Shown in pieces: positions 42,175 through 49,932 of a DNA stretch of 49,932 bases (position 1 is its first letter; each line of letters begins with the position of its first letter). The notes under the pieces are model-generated. The model saw only the letters and a program-made list of their open reading frames with translations, did not search any database and had not been told where the DNA came from. A program made the translations under genes and the position numbers. The stretch comes from CAMPJU01 sp036675265 (lineage in GTDB: Bacteria; Pseudomonadota; Gammaproteobacteria; Xanthomonadales; Xanthomonadaceae), in NCBI GenBank assembly GCA_036675265.1, contig JAKFFJ010000015.1, positions 1-49,932 on the forward strand. Reading direction: 5' to 3'.

Positions 42175-43505
42175 GGCCGCACCTGCGCGATCCGCGCGCG
42201 CCACTGGCGCGCATTCGCCAGCAATGCGTCGAGATCGACGTCCACCAGCACGCGGTCGCGCAACTTCGCCTTGCCAGCGATCCAGACGTCGGTGACCTGG
42301 TGCCGCCCGGTGGCATACGCGAGCTGCGACAGCACGTGGTAGACCGGCTGCGTCTCGAGCGGGTCCAGGTCGATGCAGGCCAGGTCGGCCTGCTTGCCGG
42401 CTTCGATCGAGCCGACCTGCGCGTCCAGGCCCATCGCCCGCGCACTGCCCAGCGTCGCCGCACGCAACGCGCTGGCCGCATCCAGCGCGGTCGGGTCGCC
42501 GGCGACCGCCTTGGCCAGCAAGGCCGCCGTGCGCAACTCGCCGAACATGTCCAGGTCGTTGTTGCTCGCCGCACCGTCGGTGCCGATCCCCACGTTCACG
42601 CCTGCGGCCTGCAGCTTCGCTACCGGGCAGAAACCCGAGGCCAGCTTGAGGTTGGACTCCGGGCAGTGCACCACCGACACGCCGCGCCGTGCGCACAGGG
42701 CGATCTCGGCGTCGTCGAGCGCGGTCATGTGCACCGCGATCAACCGGTCGTTCACCAGGCCCAGGCGATCGAGCCGCGCGAGCGGACGCTGGCCGTGGCG
42801 CTCGAGCGAGTCGGCGACTTCCTGCGCCGTCTCGTGCACATGGCAATGCACCGGGATGTCGAGCTGGTCGGCGAGCATGCGGATGCGCCCGAAGCTCGCA
42901 TCCGACACCGTGTACGGCGCGTGCGGCGCGAACGCGGTGGACACCAGCGGGTCGCCGCGCCACTGGTCGTGGACCTCGCCGGCGCGGTCGAAATATGCGT
43001 CGTCGGTCTTGGCCCACGCGGTCGGGAAGTCGATGACCGGCAGCCCGACGCGCGCGCGGAAGCCATGCCGCTTGTACGTCGCGGCCTGCACGTCGGGGAA
43101 GAAGTAGTTTTCGTTGCAACAGGTGGTGCCGCCGCGCAGCATCTCCGCGATCGCCAGCGACACCCCGTCGGCCACGAATTCCGGCCCGATCACCGCGGCC
43201 TCGACCGGCCAGATGTGCTGTTGCAGCCACTCGTGCAGCGCCAGGTCGTCGGCGACCCCGCGCATCAGGGTCATCGGGTTGTGGGTGTGCGCGTTGACCA
43301 GGCCCGGGATGAGCACCGAGCCGGGCCGCGAGACCACCTCGCGCGCGGTGAACCGTGCCCGCGCCTCGGCGACGGGCAGCACCGCGACCACCTCGCCACC
43401 ATCGACCGCCACCGCGTGCCCTTCCAGCACGACGCCATGCGGTTCGACCGGGACGACCCAGCCGGCTTCGATCAGGAGGTCACAGGGCCGCGGGGACGTG
43501 TTCAT
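42171..43505 (-). CDS. mtaD: 5-methylthioadenosine/S-adenosylhomocysteine deaminase
   Basis: A 444-residue amidohydrolase. Metal and catalytic segments: NAHTHNPMTLMRG, HCHVHETAQEV, VHCPESNLKLASG and GIGTDGAASNN. It deaminates MTA and/or SAH. Paired with ubiG as in Pseudomonas. Together with mtnBDC at 14-16 kb it suggests MTA is salvaged through methylthioinosine. Confidence 0.92.
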   Translation of the reverse strand: MNTSPRPCDLLIEAGWVVPVEPHGVVLEGHAVAVDGGEVVAVLPVAEARARFTAREVVSRPGSVLIPGLVNAHTHNPMTLMRGVADDLALHEWLQQHIWPVEAAVIGPEFVADGVSLAIAEMLRGGTTCCNENYFFPDVQAATYKRHGFRARVGLPVIDFPTAWAKTDDAYFDRAGEVHDQWRGDPLVSTAFAPHAPYTVSDASFGRIRMLADQLDIPVHCHVHETAQEVADSLERHGQRPLARLDRLGLVNDRLIAVHMTALDDAEIALCARRGVSVVHCPESNLKLASGFCPVAKLQAAGVNVGIGTDGAASNNDLDMFGELRTAALLAKAVAGDPTALDAASALRAATLGSARAMGLDAQVGSIEAGKQADLACIDLDPLETQPVYHVLSQLAYATGRHQVTDVWIAGKAKLRDRVLVDVDLDALLANARQWRARIAQVRP

Positions 43506-43512
43506 CGGTTAC

Positions 43513-43574
43513 TGGATCCCCGCCTGCGCGGGGATGACAAGGGGTGCGGGGAGGACAAGGGGCGCGGGGATGAC
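43513..43574. repeat. Family B single unit followed by an 18-base tandem repeat
   Basis: One 26-base family B unit (43513-43538, GGATCCCCGCCTGCGCGGGG) whose end GCGGGGATGAC recurs at 43546-43556 (one change) and 43564-43574, period 18. It lies between efp and mtaD. Confidence 0.8.
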
Positions 43575-43591
43575 GCGTGGCAGGCCACGGG

Positions 43592-44158
43592 TCACTTGAC
43601 CCGGCTGACGTACTCGCCGGAGCGGGTGTCGACCTTGATCAGCTCGTCCTGGCCGACGAACAGCGGCACGCGCACCACCGCGCCTGTCTCGAGGGTGGCC
43701 GGCTTGCCGCCGCCGCCGGAGGTGTCGCCGCGGACACCCGGGTCGGTCTCGGTGATCTTCAGCTCGACGAAGTTCGGCGGCTGCACGGTGATCGGGGCAC
43801 CATTCCACAAGGTCACGACGCACTCCTCCTCGCCCTTGAGCCACAGTTCCGCGCCGCCCATGCCGGCCTTGTCGGCCTGCACCTGCTCGAAGGTCTCCGG
43901 GTTCATGAAGTGCCAGTACTCGCCATCGGAGTAGAGGAACTGCATGTCCGTGTCGACCACGTCGGCCGCCTCGAGGTTGTCGGTCGCCTTCATGGTGACT
44001 TCCTGCACCCGGCCGTTCTTGATGTTGCGGTACTTCACGCGCGTGAACGCCTGGCCCTTGCCCGGCTTGACGTACTCGGTGTCGGTGATGATGCACGGGT
44101 CGTTGTTGACCAGGATCTTCATCCCGTTCTTGACGTCGTTCATGCCGTAAGTGGCCAT
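43592..44158 (-). CDS. efp: Translation elongation factor P
   Basis: A 188-residue three-domain EF-P that relieves polyproline stalling. The loop reads YVKPGKGQAF with Lys34 at the tip, the site of beta-lysylation by EpmA/EpmB. The epmB gene is divergent, 35 bases away. GGAG 9 bases upstream of the ATG is a good ribosome-binding site. Confidence 0.96.
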   Translation of the reverse strand: MATYGMNDVKNGMKILVNNDPCIITDTEYVKPGKGQAFTRVKYRNIKNGRVQEVTMKATDNLEAADVVDTDMQFLYSDGEYWHFMNPETFEQVQADKAGMGGAELWLKGEEECVVTLWNGAPITVQPPNFVELKITETDPGVRGDTSGGGGKPATLETGAVVRVPLFVGQDELIKVDTRSGEYVSRVK

Positions 44159-44193
44159 GCAGGGTGCTCCGTGAGGGATAATTTCAGCCCTCC

Positions 44194-45240
44194 ATGATAC
44201 CTGCCCCCCTCCCCCCCCGGCAGCCGGCGCGCTGGCAACAGGCCTGGCGGGACGCCGTGCGCGACCCACGCGAGCTGCTCGCCCTGCTCGGACTGGACGC
44301 GCTCGCGCCCGCGATCGCCGACGGCCCGCCAACCCTGGCAGCCGGCGCCGCCGGACCTGGCGTCGCCGACGGTTTCCCGCTGCGGGTCCCGCGCGGTTTC
44401 GTCGCGCGGATGCGCGCGGGCGACCCCCACGACCCATTGCTGCGCCAGGTCCTCCCGCTCGATGCCGAACGGCGGCCGATGCCCGGATTCACGCTCGACG
44501 CGGTCGGCGATGCCGCCGCGCGCGCGGGGCATGGCGTCATCCGCAAGTACCGGGGACGCGCCCTGCTGGTGGCCACCGGCAGCTGCGCGGTGCATTGCCG
44601 CTACTGCTTCCGCCGCCACTTCCCGTATGCGGCGGAAACGGCCGCGGCCGACGGCTGGCGCGAGGCCGTGGCCGCCATCGCCGGCGACGCGACCATCGAC
44701 GAAGTGATCCTGTCCGGCGGCGATCCGCTGTCGCTGGCCACGCACAAGCTGGCCGAAGTCACCGGCGCCCTCGCGGCGGTCCCGCACGTGAAGCGGCTGC
44801 GCATCCACACGCGCCTGCCGGTGGTGCTGCCCGAGCGCGTGGACGATGCACTGGTGCACTGGCTCGCGGGCCTGCCCTGGCCGGTCACCGTCGTGCTGCA
44901 CGCGAACCATGCGAACGAGTTCGACGCGTCGGTCGACGACGCCGTCGCGCGCCTGCGCGCGGCGGACACCACCGTGCTCAACCAGGCGGTGCTGCTGCGC
45001 GGCGTCAACGACAGCGTCGATGCCCTCGCCGCGCTGTCCGAACGAGGCTTCGCCGCGGGCGTGCTGCCGTACTACCTGCACCAGCTGGACCGGGTCGAAG
45101 GCGCCGCCCATTTCGAGGTCCCCGACGACGAGGCCCGGCGCCTGCATGCCGCGCTTGCGGCGCGCCTGTCGGGCTACCTGGTGCCGCGCCTGGTGCGTGA
45201 AGTCGCAGGCGACCCCGGCAAGCGCCCGCTGGGCCCGTAA
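44194..45240 (+). CDS. epmB: EF-P beta-lysylation protein EpmB (radical SAM lysine 2,3-aminomutase-like)
   Basis: A 348-residue radical SAM enzyme converting alpha-lysine to beta-lysine for EF-P. The cluster motif CAVHCRYC (CxxxCxxC) with FRRHFPY, then ILSGGDPLSL and the PLP-lysine-type C-terminal part (VLLRGVND, YLHQLDRVEGAAHFEV). Divergent from efp. No ribosome-binding site precedes the ATG, and a GATAAT at 44177-44182 ends 11 bases before it, suggesting a nearly leaderless message. epmA is not in the window. Confidence 0.94.
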   Translation: MIPAPLPPRQPARWQQAWRDAVRDPRELLALLGLDALAPAIADGPPTLAAGAAGPGVADGFPLRVPRGFVARMRAGDPHDPLLRQVLPLDAERRPMPGFTLDAVGDAAARAGHGVIRKYRGRALLVATGSCAVHCRYCFRRHFPYAAETAAADGWREAVAAIAGDATIDEVILSGGDPLSLATHKLAEVTGALAAVPHVKRLRIHTRLPVVLPERVDDALVHWLAGLPWPVTVVLHANHANEFDASVDDAVARLRAADTTVLNQAVLLRGVNDSVDALAALSERGFAAGVLPYYLHQLDRVEGAAHFEVPDDEARRLHAALAARLSGYLVPRLVREVAGDPGKRPLGP

Positions 45241-45318
45241 CATCCCGTCAATCCCTTTCCGTCGCGCGTGGACGCTTGCAGCCTCTTCGTGTCATAAAGT
45301 GCCCACGGAGGGCAACGC

Positions 45319-47400
45319 ATGCAGTTCGGCAAAGACATGGTCCTGCGCCTGCTGATCGTCGACGACAGCATCGAGGCCGCCGAGGCGATCGTCAGCGGGC
45401 TGCGCAATGGCGGGATCGCCGTGCGCCCGACGCGTCCGGAGCACGAGGACGAACTTGCCGCCGCGGTCACCGGGCAGGCGTTCGACCTCATCATGGTGGC
45501 CCAGGATGCGAAGGCCATCACGCTTCCGCAGGTGATGCAGCACGTCGACGGCAGCGGCAAGGACCTGCCGGTGATCGTCATCCTCGACACCCTCGACAAC
45601 AACGGCCTGCTGCATGCACTCGACCACGGTGCGCGCGGCGTCGCCCTGCGCAGCCGCATCGACCACGTGCAGAACGTGGTCCGCACGGAATGGTCGGACC
45701 TGGAGGTGCGTCGCGCGCTGCGCCGCCTGGAAGCCCAGGTGCGCGAGACGGAGCGTCGCTGCGACACGCTCATCGAGTCCTCGCGCGACCCGATCGCCTA
45801 CGTGCACGAAGGCATGCACATCCGTGCCAACCAGGCCTACCTGGAAATGTTCGGCTTCGAGTCCTTCGAGGACATCGAGGGCATGTCGCTGCTCGACCTG
45901 GTGGCGCCGCAACACGTCGACGGTTTCAAGCAGCTGCTCAAGGCGATGTCGAAGGGCGAGCCCCCGCCGACGCGCTACGAACTGCAGGCCCGCGACATGG
46001 ACGGCAACGTCTTCCCGGCGGTGATGGAGTTCACCCCGGCCACGTACGAAGGCGAACATTGCCTGCAGGCCGTGTTCCGGCGCCAGGAAGCCGACCCGGA
46101 ACTGGCGCGCGAGGTGGAGGAACTGCGCCAGCGCGACCAGGTCACCGGCCTGCTCAACCGCCAGACCTTCCTGCGCGCGCTCGAGGATGCGGTGGCCAGC
46201 TCGGCGAAGGCCGGCGCGCACCACGGCCTGCTCCTGCTCGAGCCCGACCATTACGTGCGCCTGCTGCAGGAAATCGGCCTGGACGCGGCCGACCCGCTGA
46301 TCAACGCGCTGGCCGAACGCCTGCAGGGCGTGCTGGGCGAAGGCGACCTGGCCGCGCGCTTCGGCGAGCACCAGTTCGCGGTGCTGTGCCGCGACAGCGA
46401 CCACGTGCGCACGACGCAGGTCGCCGACCGGGTGCGCACGGCGTTCGCCGACCACGTGGTCGAGGCCGGCGCGCATTCGCTCAACATCACCGCCAGCATC
46501 GGTGGCGTGCAGATCGGCGAGAAGATCGCCAGCGTCCCGCAGGTGCTGGGCAAGGCGTCGCAGGGCGTGCAGTCGGCCGTGGCGATGGGCGGCAACCGGG
46601 CGGAGATCTTCGACCCGGGCGCGGTCGACCGCGCCGAGGAAGAGAAGGTCAAGGCCTGGGTGTCGCGCATCCGCGACACGCTGGACAAGGGCAGCTTCCA
46701 GTTGCACTACCAGCCGGTGATCAGCCTGACCGGCAACGACGGCCACGAGCTCTACCAGGGCCTGTTGCGCATGGAGGGCAGCGCGGGCGAACTCGTCGCG
46801 CCGCCGGCATTCCTGCCGATCGCCGAGGAGCATGGGCTGCTGTGGGAGATCGACCACTGGGTCGTGGGTCGCGCGATCGAGGTGATCGGCCAGCGGTTGA
46901 ACGCGGGCAAGCGGACGTCGCTGCTGGTGAAGATCACGCAGGACTCGCTGCAGGATTCGCGCCTGCTCGAGCACATCGGCAAGACGCTGGACGCGCACAA
47001 GGTGCCGGGCGAGTTGCTGGTGCTGGAGCTGTCGGAGGCCAAGGTCTTCACGCACCTGCGGGCGGCGCAGGACTTCCAGCGGAACGTGGCGTCATTGGGG
47101 GTTCGCGTGGGCCTGGAACAGTTCGGTTCGGGCCTGAATTCGTTCCAGTTGCTCAACCACTTCGATGCGACGCTGCTGAAGATCGATCGCGATTTCATGC
47201 TGGAGCTGCCGACCAACCAGAAGAACCAGGAGCGGATCCGGGAGATCGCGGCGAAGGCGCGCGAGGTCGGCAAGCACACCATCGCGGAATTCGTGCAGGA
47301 CGCCGCCAGCATGAGCTTCCTGTTCGGGGCCGGCGTGGACTTCGTGCAGGGCCACTTCCTCGCGGCCGCCGGCCCCGAGATGAACTACGAGTTCGAGTAG
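45319..47400 (+). CDS. fimX: FimX-like c-di-GMP receptor (REC-PAS-degenerate GGDEF-degenerate EAL)
   Basis: A 693-residue protein. Residues about 8-125 are receiver-like (LLIVDD, but the phospho-Asp segment is altered). A PAS domain lies at about 145-255. The GGDEF motif is GEHQF (about 348-352) and the EAL position reads QGL (480-482); other EAL catalytic residues are also lost (KIT for NVS, EQF for DDF). This combination matches FimX, which binds c-di-GMP without cleaving it and controls type IV pilus assembly with PilZ/PilB. GAGGG precedes the ATG. Confidence 0.88.
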   Translation: MQFGKDMVLRLLIVDDSIEAAEAIVSGLRNGGIAVRPTRPEHEDELAAAVTGQAFDLIMVAQDAKAITLPQVMQHVDGSGKDLPVIVILDTLDNNGLLHALDHGARGVALRSRIDHVQNVVRTEWSDLEVRRALRRLEAQVRETERRCDTLIESSRDPIAYVHEGMHIRANQAYLEMFGFESFEDIEGMSLLDLVAPQHVDGFKQLLKAMSKGEPPPTRYELQARDMDGNVFPAVMEFTPATYEGEHCLQAVFRRQEADPELAREVEELRQRDQVTGLLNRQTFLRALEDAVASSAKAGAHHGLLLLEPDHYVRLLQEIGLDAADPLINALAERLQGVLGEGDLAARFGEHQFAVLCRDSDHVRTTQVADRVRTAFADHVVEAGAHSLNITASIGGVQIGEKIASVPQVLGKASQGVQSAVAMGGNRAEIFDPGAVDRAEEEKVKAWVSRIRDTLDKGSFQLHYQPVISLTGNDGHELYQGLLRMEGSAGELVAPPAFLPIAEEHGLLWEIDHWVVGRAIEVIGQRLNAGKRTSLLVKITQDSLQDSRLLEHIGKTLDAHKVPGELLVLELSEAKVFTHLRAAQDFQRNVASLGVRVGLEQFGSGLNSFQLLNHFDATLLKIDRDFMLELPTNQKNQERIREIAAKAREVGKHTIAEFVQDAASMSFLFGAGVDFVQGHFLAAAGPEMNYEFE

Positions 47401-47462
47401 CGCCGGCTCTTTCGCAGGGCGGGTGCTTAGCCCCTTTTGCCCGGTCGGCCCTCCCTGCTGAC

Positions 47463-48362
47463 TTACGCCATCAGGCCTTGGCGGACGGCGTGCTGGTCCG
47501 GGGTGGCGTTGCGGAGGGCGGCGATGCGCTCCTCGAGCGGCGGGTGGGTCATGAGGAGCTTGCGGAGGCCGTGGGCCATGGCGCCGCTGATGCCGAAGGC
47601 CTCGACCTGCTTGGGGAGCGTGGAGACGCCGCGGTTCTGGTTGAGGCGCTGGAGCGCGGCGATCATCTTCTCCTTGCCGGCGAGCGTGGCCCCGCCGACG
47701 TCGGCGCGGAACTCGCGGTGGCGCGAGAACCACATCGCGATCATGCTCGCGAACAGCCCGAAGACCATGTCGAGCACGAAGACGATGACGAAGTAGCCGA
47801 TGCCCGGGCCGTCGCGACCCCCGGACAGGTAACCGTCGATGACGCGGCCCACGACGCGCGCCAGCACGATCACGAAGGTGTTGAGGACGCCCTGCAGCAG
47901 CGCCATCGTGACCATGTCGCCGTTGGCGACGTGGCTGACCTCGTGGCCGAGGACCGCTTCGGCTTCGTCGCGGGTCATGGACTGCAACAGGCCGGTGGAC
48001 ACCGCGACCAACGCGTTGTTCCGGTTGGCGCCAGTGGCGAACGCGTTGATCTCGGGCGCGTCGTAGACCGCCACTTCCGGGTGGCCGATCCCGGCCGCAT
48101 CGGCCTGGCGATGCACCGTCTCCACCAGCCAGCGCTCGGCTTCGTTGCGCGGCTGCTCGATCACGCGCGCGCCGGTGAAGCGCTTGGCGACCCACTTGGA
48201 CGCCAGCAGCGAAATGATCGAACCGCCGAAGCCGAACAGCGCGGCCATGACCAGCAGCCCGCCGAACTGGTCGGCGCTGACGCCAAGGACCGACATGACG
48301 ATGCTCACGAGCGCGAGCACGGCCAGGTTGGTCGCGAGGAACAGGGTGATGCGCTTGAACAT
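47463..48362 (-). CDS. htpX: Membrane zinc metalloprotease HtpX
   Basis: A 299-residue M48 protease of the inner membrane that degrades damaged membrane proteins. Two N-terminal helices (residues about 4-55), the HEVSH zinc site in VLGHEVSHVANGD, two more helices (about 155-215) and the third ligand in SRHREFRADVGGA. Length is normal. A longer open frame upstream is antisense to gluQ and is not used. Confidence 0.95.
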   Translation of the reverse strand: MFKRITLFLATNLAVLALVSIVMSVLGVSADQFGGLLVMAALFGFGGSIISLLASKWVAKRFTGARVIEQPRNEAERWLVETVHRQADAAGIGHPEVAVYDAPEINAFATGANRNNALVAVSTGLLQSMTRDEAEAVLGHEVSHVANGDMVTMALLQGVLNTFVIVLARVVGRVIDGYLSGGRDGPGIGYFVIVFVLDMVFGLFASMIAMWFSRHREFRADVGGATLAGKEKMIAALQRLNQNRGVSTLPKQVEAFGISGAMAHGLRKLLMTHPPLEERIAALRNATPDQHAVRQGLMA

Positions 48363-48427
48363 GGCGTGTCCGTGTCGACGGGTCGGTCTGCCCGTAGTGT
48401 GGCAAGGACCGGTTAAATTCAAGTGCA

Positions 48428-49357
48428 ATGACGCCCCCGTACCGCGGCCGTTTCGCCCCCTCGCCCACCGGCGACCTGCATTTCGGGTCGCTGCTGGCGG
48501 CGTTCGGCAGCTGGCTGCTGGCGCGGCGCGCAGGCGGCGACTGGCTGGTGCGGGTGGAGGACCTGGACCCGCCGCGCGAAGTGCCCGGGGCGGCCGGCAG
48601 GCAGTTGGACGCGCTCGGTGCCTTCGGGCTGCACAGCGACGGGCCCGTGCTGTTCCAGTCGACCCGTGGCGCGCAGTACCAGGCGGCGCTCGACCGCTTG
48701 CTCGGTGCCGGGCTGGCCTTCGCCTGCCACTGCAGCCGCAGCGACCTGGCCGCCGGGGGCGGCGTGCATCGCCGGTGCGTCGCCACCCGGCCCCGCCCGG
48801 ACCCGGCCATCCGCCTGCGCGTGCCCGACGACACCGTCGTGGCGTTCCAGGACGGGATCCACGGCCCCGTCGCACAGGATGTCGCCGCCGCGGCGGGGGA
48901 TTTCGTGCTGCGACGCGCGGACGGGCTCTGGGCCTACCAGCTCGCGGTGGTCGTCGACGATGCGGCGCAGGGCATCACCGACGTGGTGCGCGGCGCGGAC
49001 CTGCTCGACTCCACGCCAAGACAGATCCTGCTGCAGCGCGCGCTCGGCCTGCCGGTGCCACGGCACGCGCACCTGCCGCTGGTGCTCGACGAGGACGGCC
49101 GCAAGCTGTCGAAGTCGTCCGCCGCGTGCCCGGTGGACCCGCGCGACCCGTTGCCCGCGTTGCGCATGGCGTGGAGTGCACTGGGGCAGCCACCCGGCGC
49201 GCTGGACGCGGCACGCGATGTCGACACCGTGCTCCAGTCCGCGCTGGCCGCATTCGATCCGGGCGCCATTCCGCGACACGCCGATGCCGCGGCAAGTTGC
49301 GCGGGGGGCGTCGCTGCGCCATGCTCGGCGATGCCGATGGTCAGGGCCCGTACATGA
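48428..49357 (+). CDS. gluQ: Glutamyl-Q tRNA(Asp) synthetase
   Basis: A 309-residue truncated GluRS homologue that glutamylates queuosine in tRNA-Asp. GRFAPSPTGDLHFGSLLAAF holds the HIGH-like motif, ACHCSR and the later HRRC the zinc ligands, and KLSKS the KMSKS loop; there is no anticodon-binding domain. In E. coli gluQ follows dksA; here dksA is 12 kb away. A TTAAAT at 48413-48418 ends 9 bases before the ATG and no ribosome-binding site is seen. Its stop overlaps the phaR start (ATGA). Confidence 0.94.
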   Translation: MTPPYRGRFAPSPTGDLHFGSLLAAFGSWLLARRAGGDWLVRVEDLDPPREVPGAAGRQLDALGAFGLHSDGPVLFQSTRGAQYQAALDRLLGAGLAFACHCSRSDLAAGGGVHRRCVATRPRPDPAIRLRVPDDTVVAFQDGIHGPVAQDVAAAAGDFVLRRADGLWAYQLAVVVDDAAQGITDVVRGADLLDSTPRQILLQRALGLPVPRHAHLPLVLDEDGRKLSKSSAACPVDPRDPLPALRMAWSALGQPPGALDAARDVDTVLQSALAAFDPGAIPRHADAAASCAGGVAAPCSAMPMVRART

Positions 49358-49845
49358 GCGCCAGCCGCGTCATCAAGAAGTACCCCAACCGACGTCTGTA
49401 CGACACGGTCATTTCCAGCTACATCACCATCGAGGACGTCCGCCAGCTGATCATCGACGGCGAGGACTTCGAAGTCCGCGATGCGAAGACCGGCGAAGAC
49501 CTGACGCGCTGCGTGCTGCTGCAGATCATCGCCGAGCACGAGCAGGACGGCGAGCCGATGCTCTCGACGCAGCTGCTCTCGCAGATCATCCGCTTCTACG
49601 GCGACGCGCTGCAGGGCTACCTGGGCAGCTACCTGGAACGGTCGGTGCACCTGTTCATGGAACAGCAGCAGCAGTTGCGCAAGCAGATGGGCGGCAACCT
49701 GGGCCAGACGCCCTGGACCATGCTCAACCAGCTGACCGAGCGCAACCTGGACCAGTGGAAGGAGCACCAGCGGACGCTGGGGGCGGGCGTCGGGCACAAC
49801 GCCGCGACGGCGCGCAAGAACGGCGCGAAAACAGGCGCCGGCTAG
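49354..49845 (+). CDS. phaR: PhaR-type polyhydroxyalkanoate synthesis regulator
   Basis: A 163-residue protein. The N-terminal IKKYPNRRLYDTVISSYITI and the RQLIIDGEDFEVRDAKTGED segment define the PHB/PHA accumulation regulator DNA-binding domain; the Gln-rich helical region follows. In known systems PhaR represses phasin and its own gene and binds PHA granules. No PHA synthase lies in the window. Coupled to gluQ by a 4-base overlap. Confidence 0.9.
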   Translation: MSASRVIKKYPNRRLYDTVISSYITIEDVRQLIIDGEDFEVRDAKTGEDLTRCVLLQIIAEHEQDGEPMLSTQLLSQIIRFYGDALQGYLGSYLERSVHLFMEQQQQLRKQMGGNLGQTPWTMLNQLTERNLDQWKEHQRTLGAGVGHNAATARKNGAKTGAG

Positions 49846-49855
49846 GCAGAAGGTC

Positions 49856-49932
49856 GTCATTCCCGCGAAGGCGGGAATCCAGGATCCCGGTGTGGATCCC
49901 CGCCTTCGCGGGGATGACTAGCCTTCGCGGGG
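49856..49932. repeat. Family B palindromic repeat at the window end
   Basis: Inverted units at 49856-49881 (ATTCCCGCGAAGGCGGGAAT) and 49893-49918, then GCCTTCGCGGGG at 49921-49932, which starts a further partial unit cut by the window edge. It follows phaR and may end its transcript. Confidence 0.88.

Noticed and set aside
45241..45318. Possible sigma-54 promoter upstream of fimX (TGGACGCTTGCA)
   Set aside because: The spacing between GG and GC is 6, not the required 10, so it does not fit the -24/-12 consensus.
45292..47055. A 587-residue minus-strand open frame opposite fimX
   Set aside because: His/Gln/Arg-rich shadow; the plus frame encodes a complete REC-PAS-GGDEF-EAL protein.

Overview
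This 49.9 kb window is a gene-dense, very GC-rich piece of a gammaproteobacterial chromosome. It most resembles the Lysobacteraceae (Xanthomonadaceae), in the Lysobacter/Luteimonas range. The best evidence is the arginine cluster: an N-acetylornithine carbamoyltransferase in place of ornithine carbamoyltransferase, a fused N-acetylglutamate kinase/synthase and an ArgE-like deacetylase, an arrangement characteristic of xanthomonads. A FimX homologue and SMAG-like (GTAG) palindromes fit the same group. The family is an inference from gene content; no marker gene was compared. I see no phage, integron, CRISPR array or rRNA.

Layout. 1-0.6 kb: end of a bactofilin and a zinc-ribbon partner. 0.66-2.6 kb (minus): a cytochrome c/FTR1 iron permease behind a Fur-box-like palindrome. 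2.7-10.8 kb (plus): a leucine/isovalerate catabolic run (methylglutaconyl-CoA hydratase, methylcrotonyl-CoA carboxylase biotin subunit, HMG-CoA lyase), continued by a PAS-GGDEF-EAL protein overlapping the lyase stop, a short-chain dehydrogenase and the EF-P paralogue EfpL. A small GxxExxY nuclease-fold gene bounded by inverted repeats sits between the hydratase and the carboxylase. 10.8-16.3 kb: a Nudix hydrolase, two APC transporters and the methionine-salvage genes mtnB-mtnD-mtnC. 16.3-19.8 kb: a secreted metallophosphoesterase and a 7TM diguanylate cyclase. 19.8-23.0 kb (minus): hisS overlapping an unusually long histidine-ammonia-lyase-family gene. 23.1 kb: tRNA-Pro(CGG) with its own promoter and terminator.

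23.25-31.5 kb (minus): a cupin gene and the arginine cluster argF'-argG-argE'-argB(A)-GNAT-argC-argH, whose genes overlap or nearly touch, behind a possible Arg-codon leader peptide and hairpin. 32-39 kb: cysS, sufE, an MFS exporter, a DksA homologue with a long Lys/Ala-rich tail, then yidD-pyrC-M23 peptidase. 39-44.2 kb (minus): efp, mtaD, ubiG, a phosphoglycolate/MurNAc-6-P-type phosphatase, a squalene/phytoene-synthase-like gene and folE2. 44.2-49.9 kb: epmB, fimX, htpX, gluQ and phaR.

Three families of short palindromic repeats are scattered between and into genes. Family A has the core GTGGGAGCCGCCATGGCGGC, family B is built on ATTCCC-N8-GGGAAT units, and family C is GTAG/SMAG-like. Several copies supply coding sequence: a signal peptide, a start codon and C-termini. 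The most unusual structural feature is the GxxExxY cassette, whose inverted-repeat arms each consist of three CACAGAT heptamers spaced about one helical turn apart.
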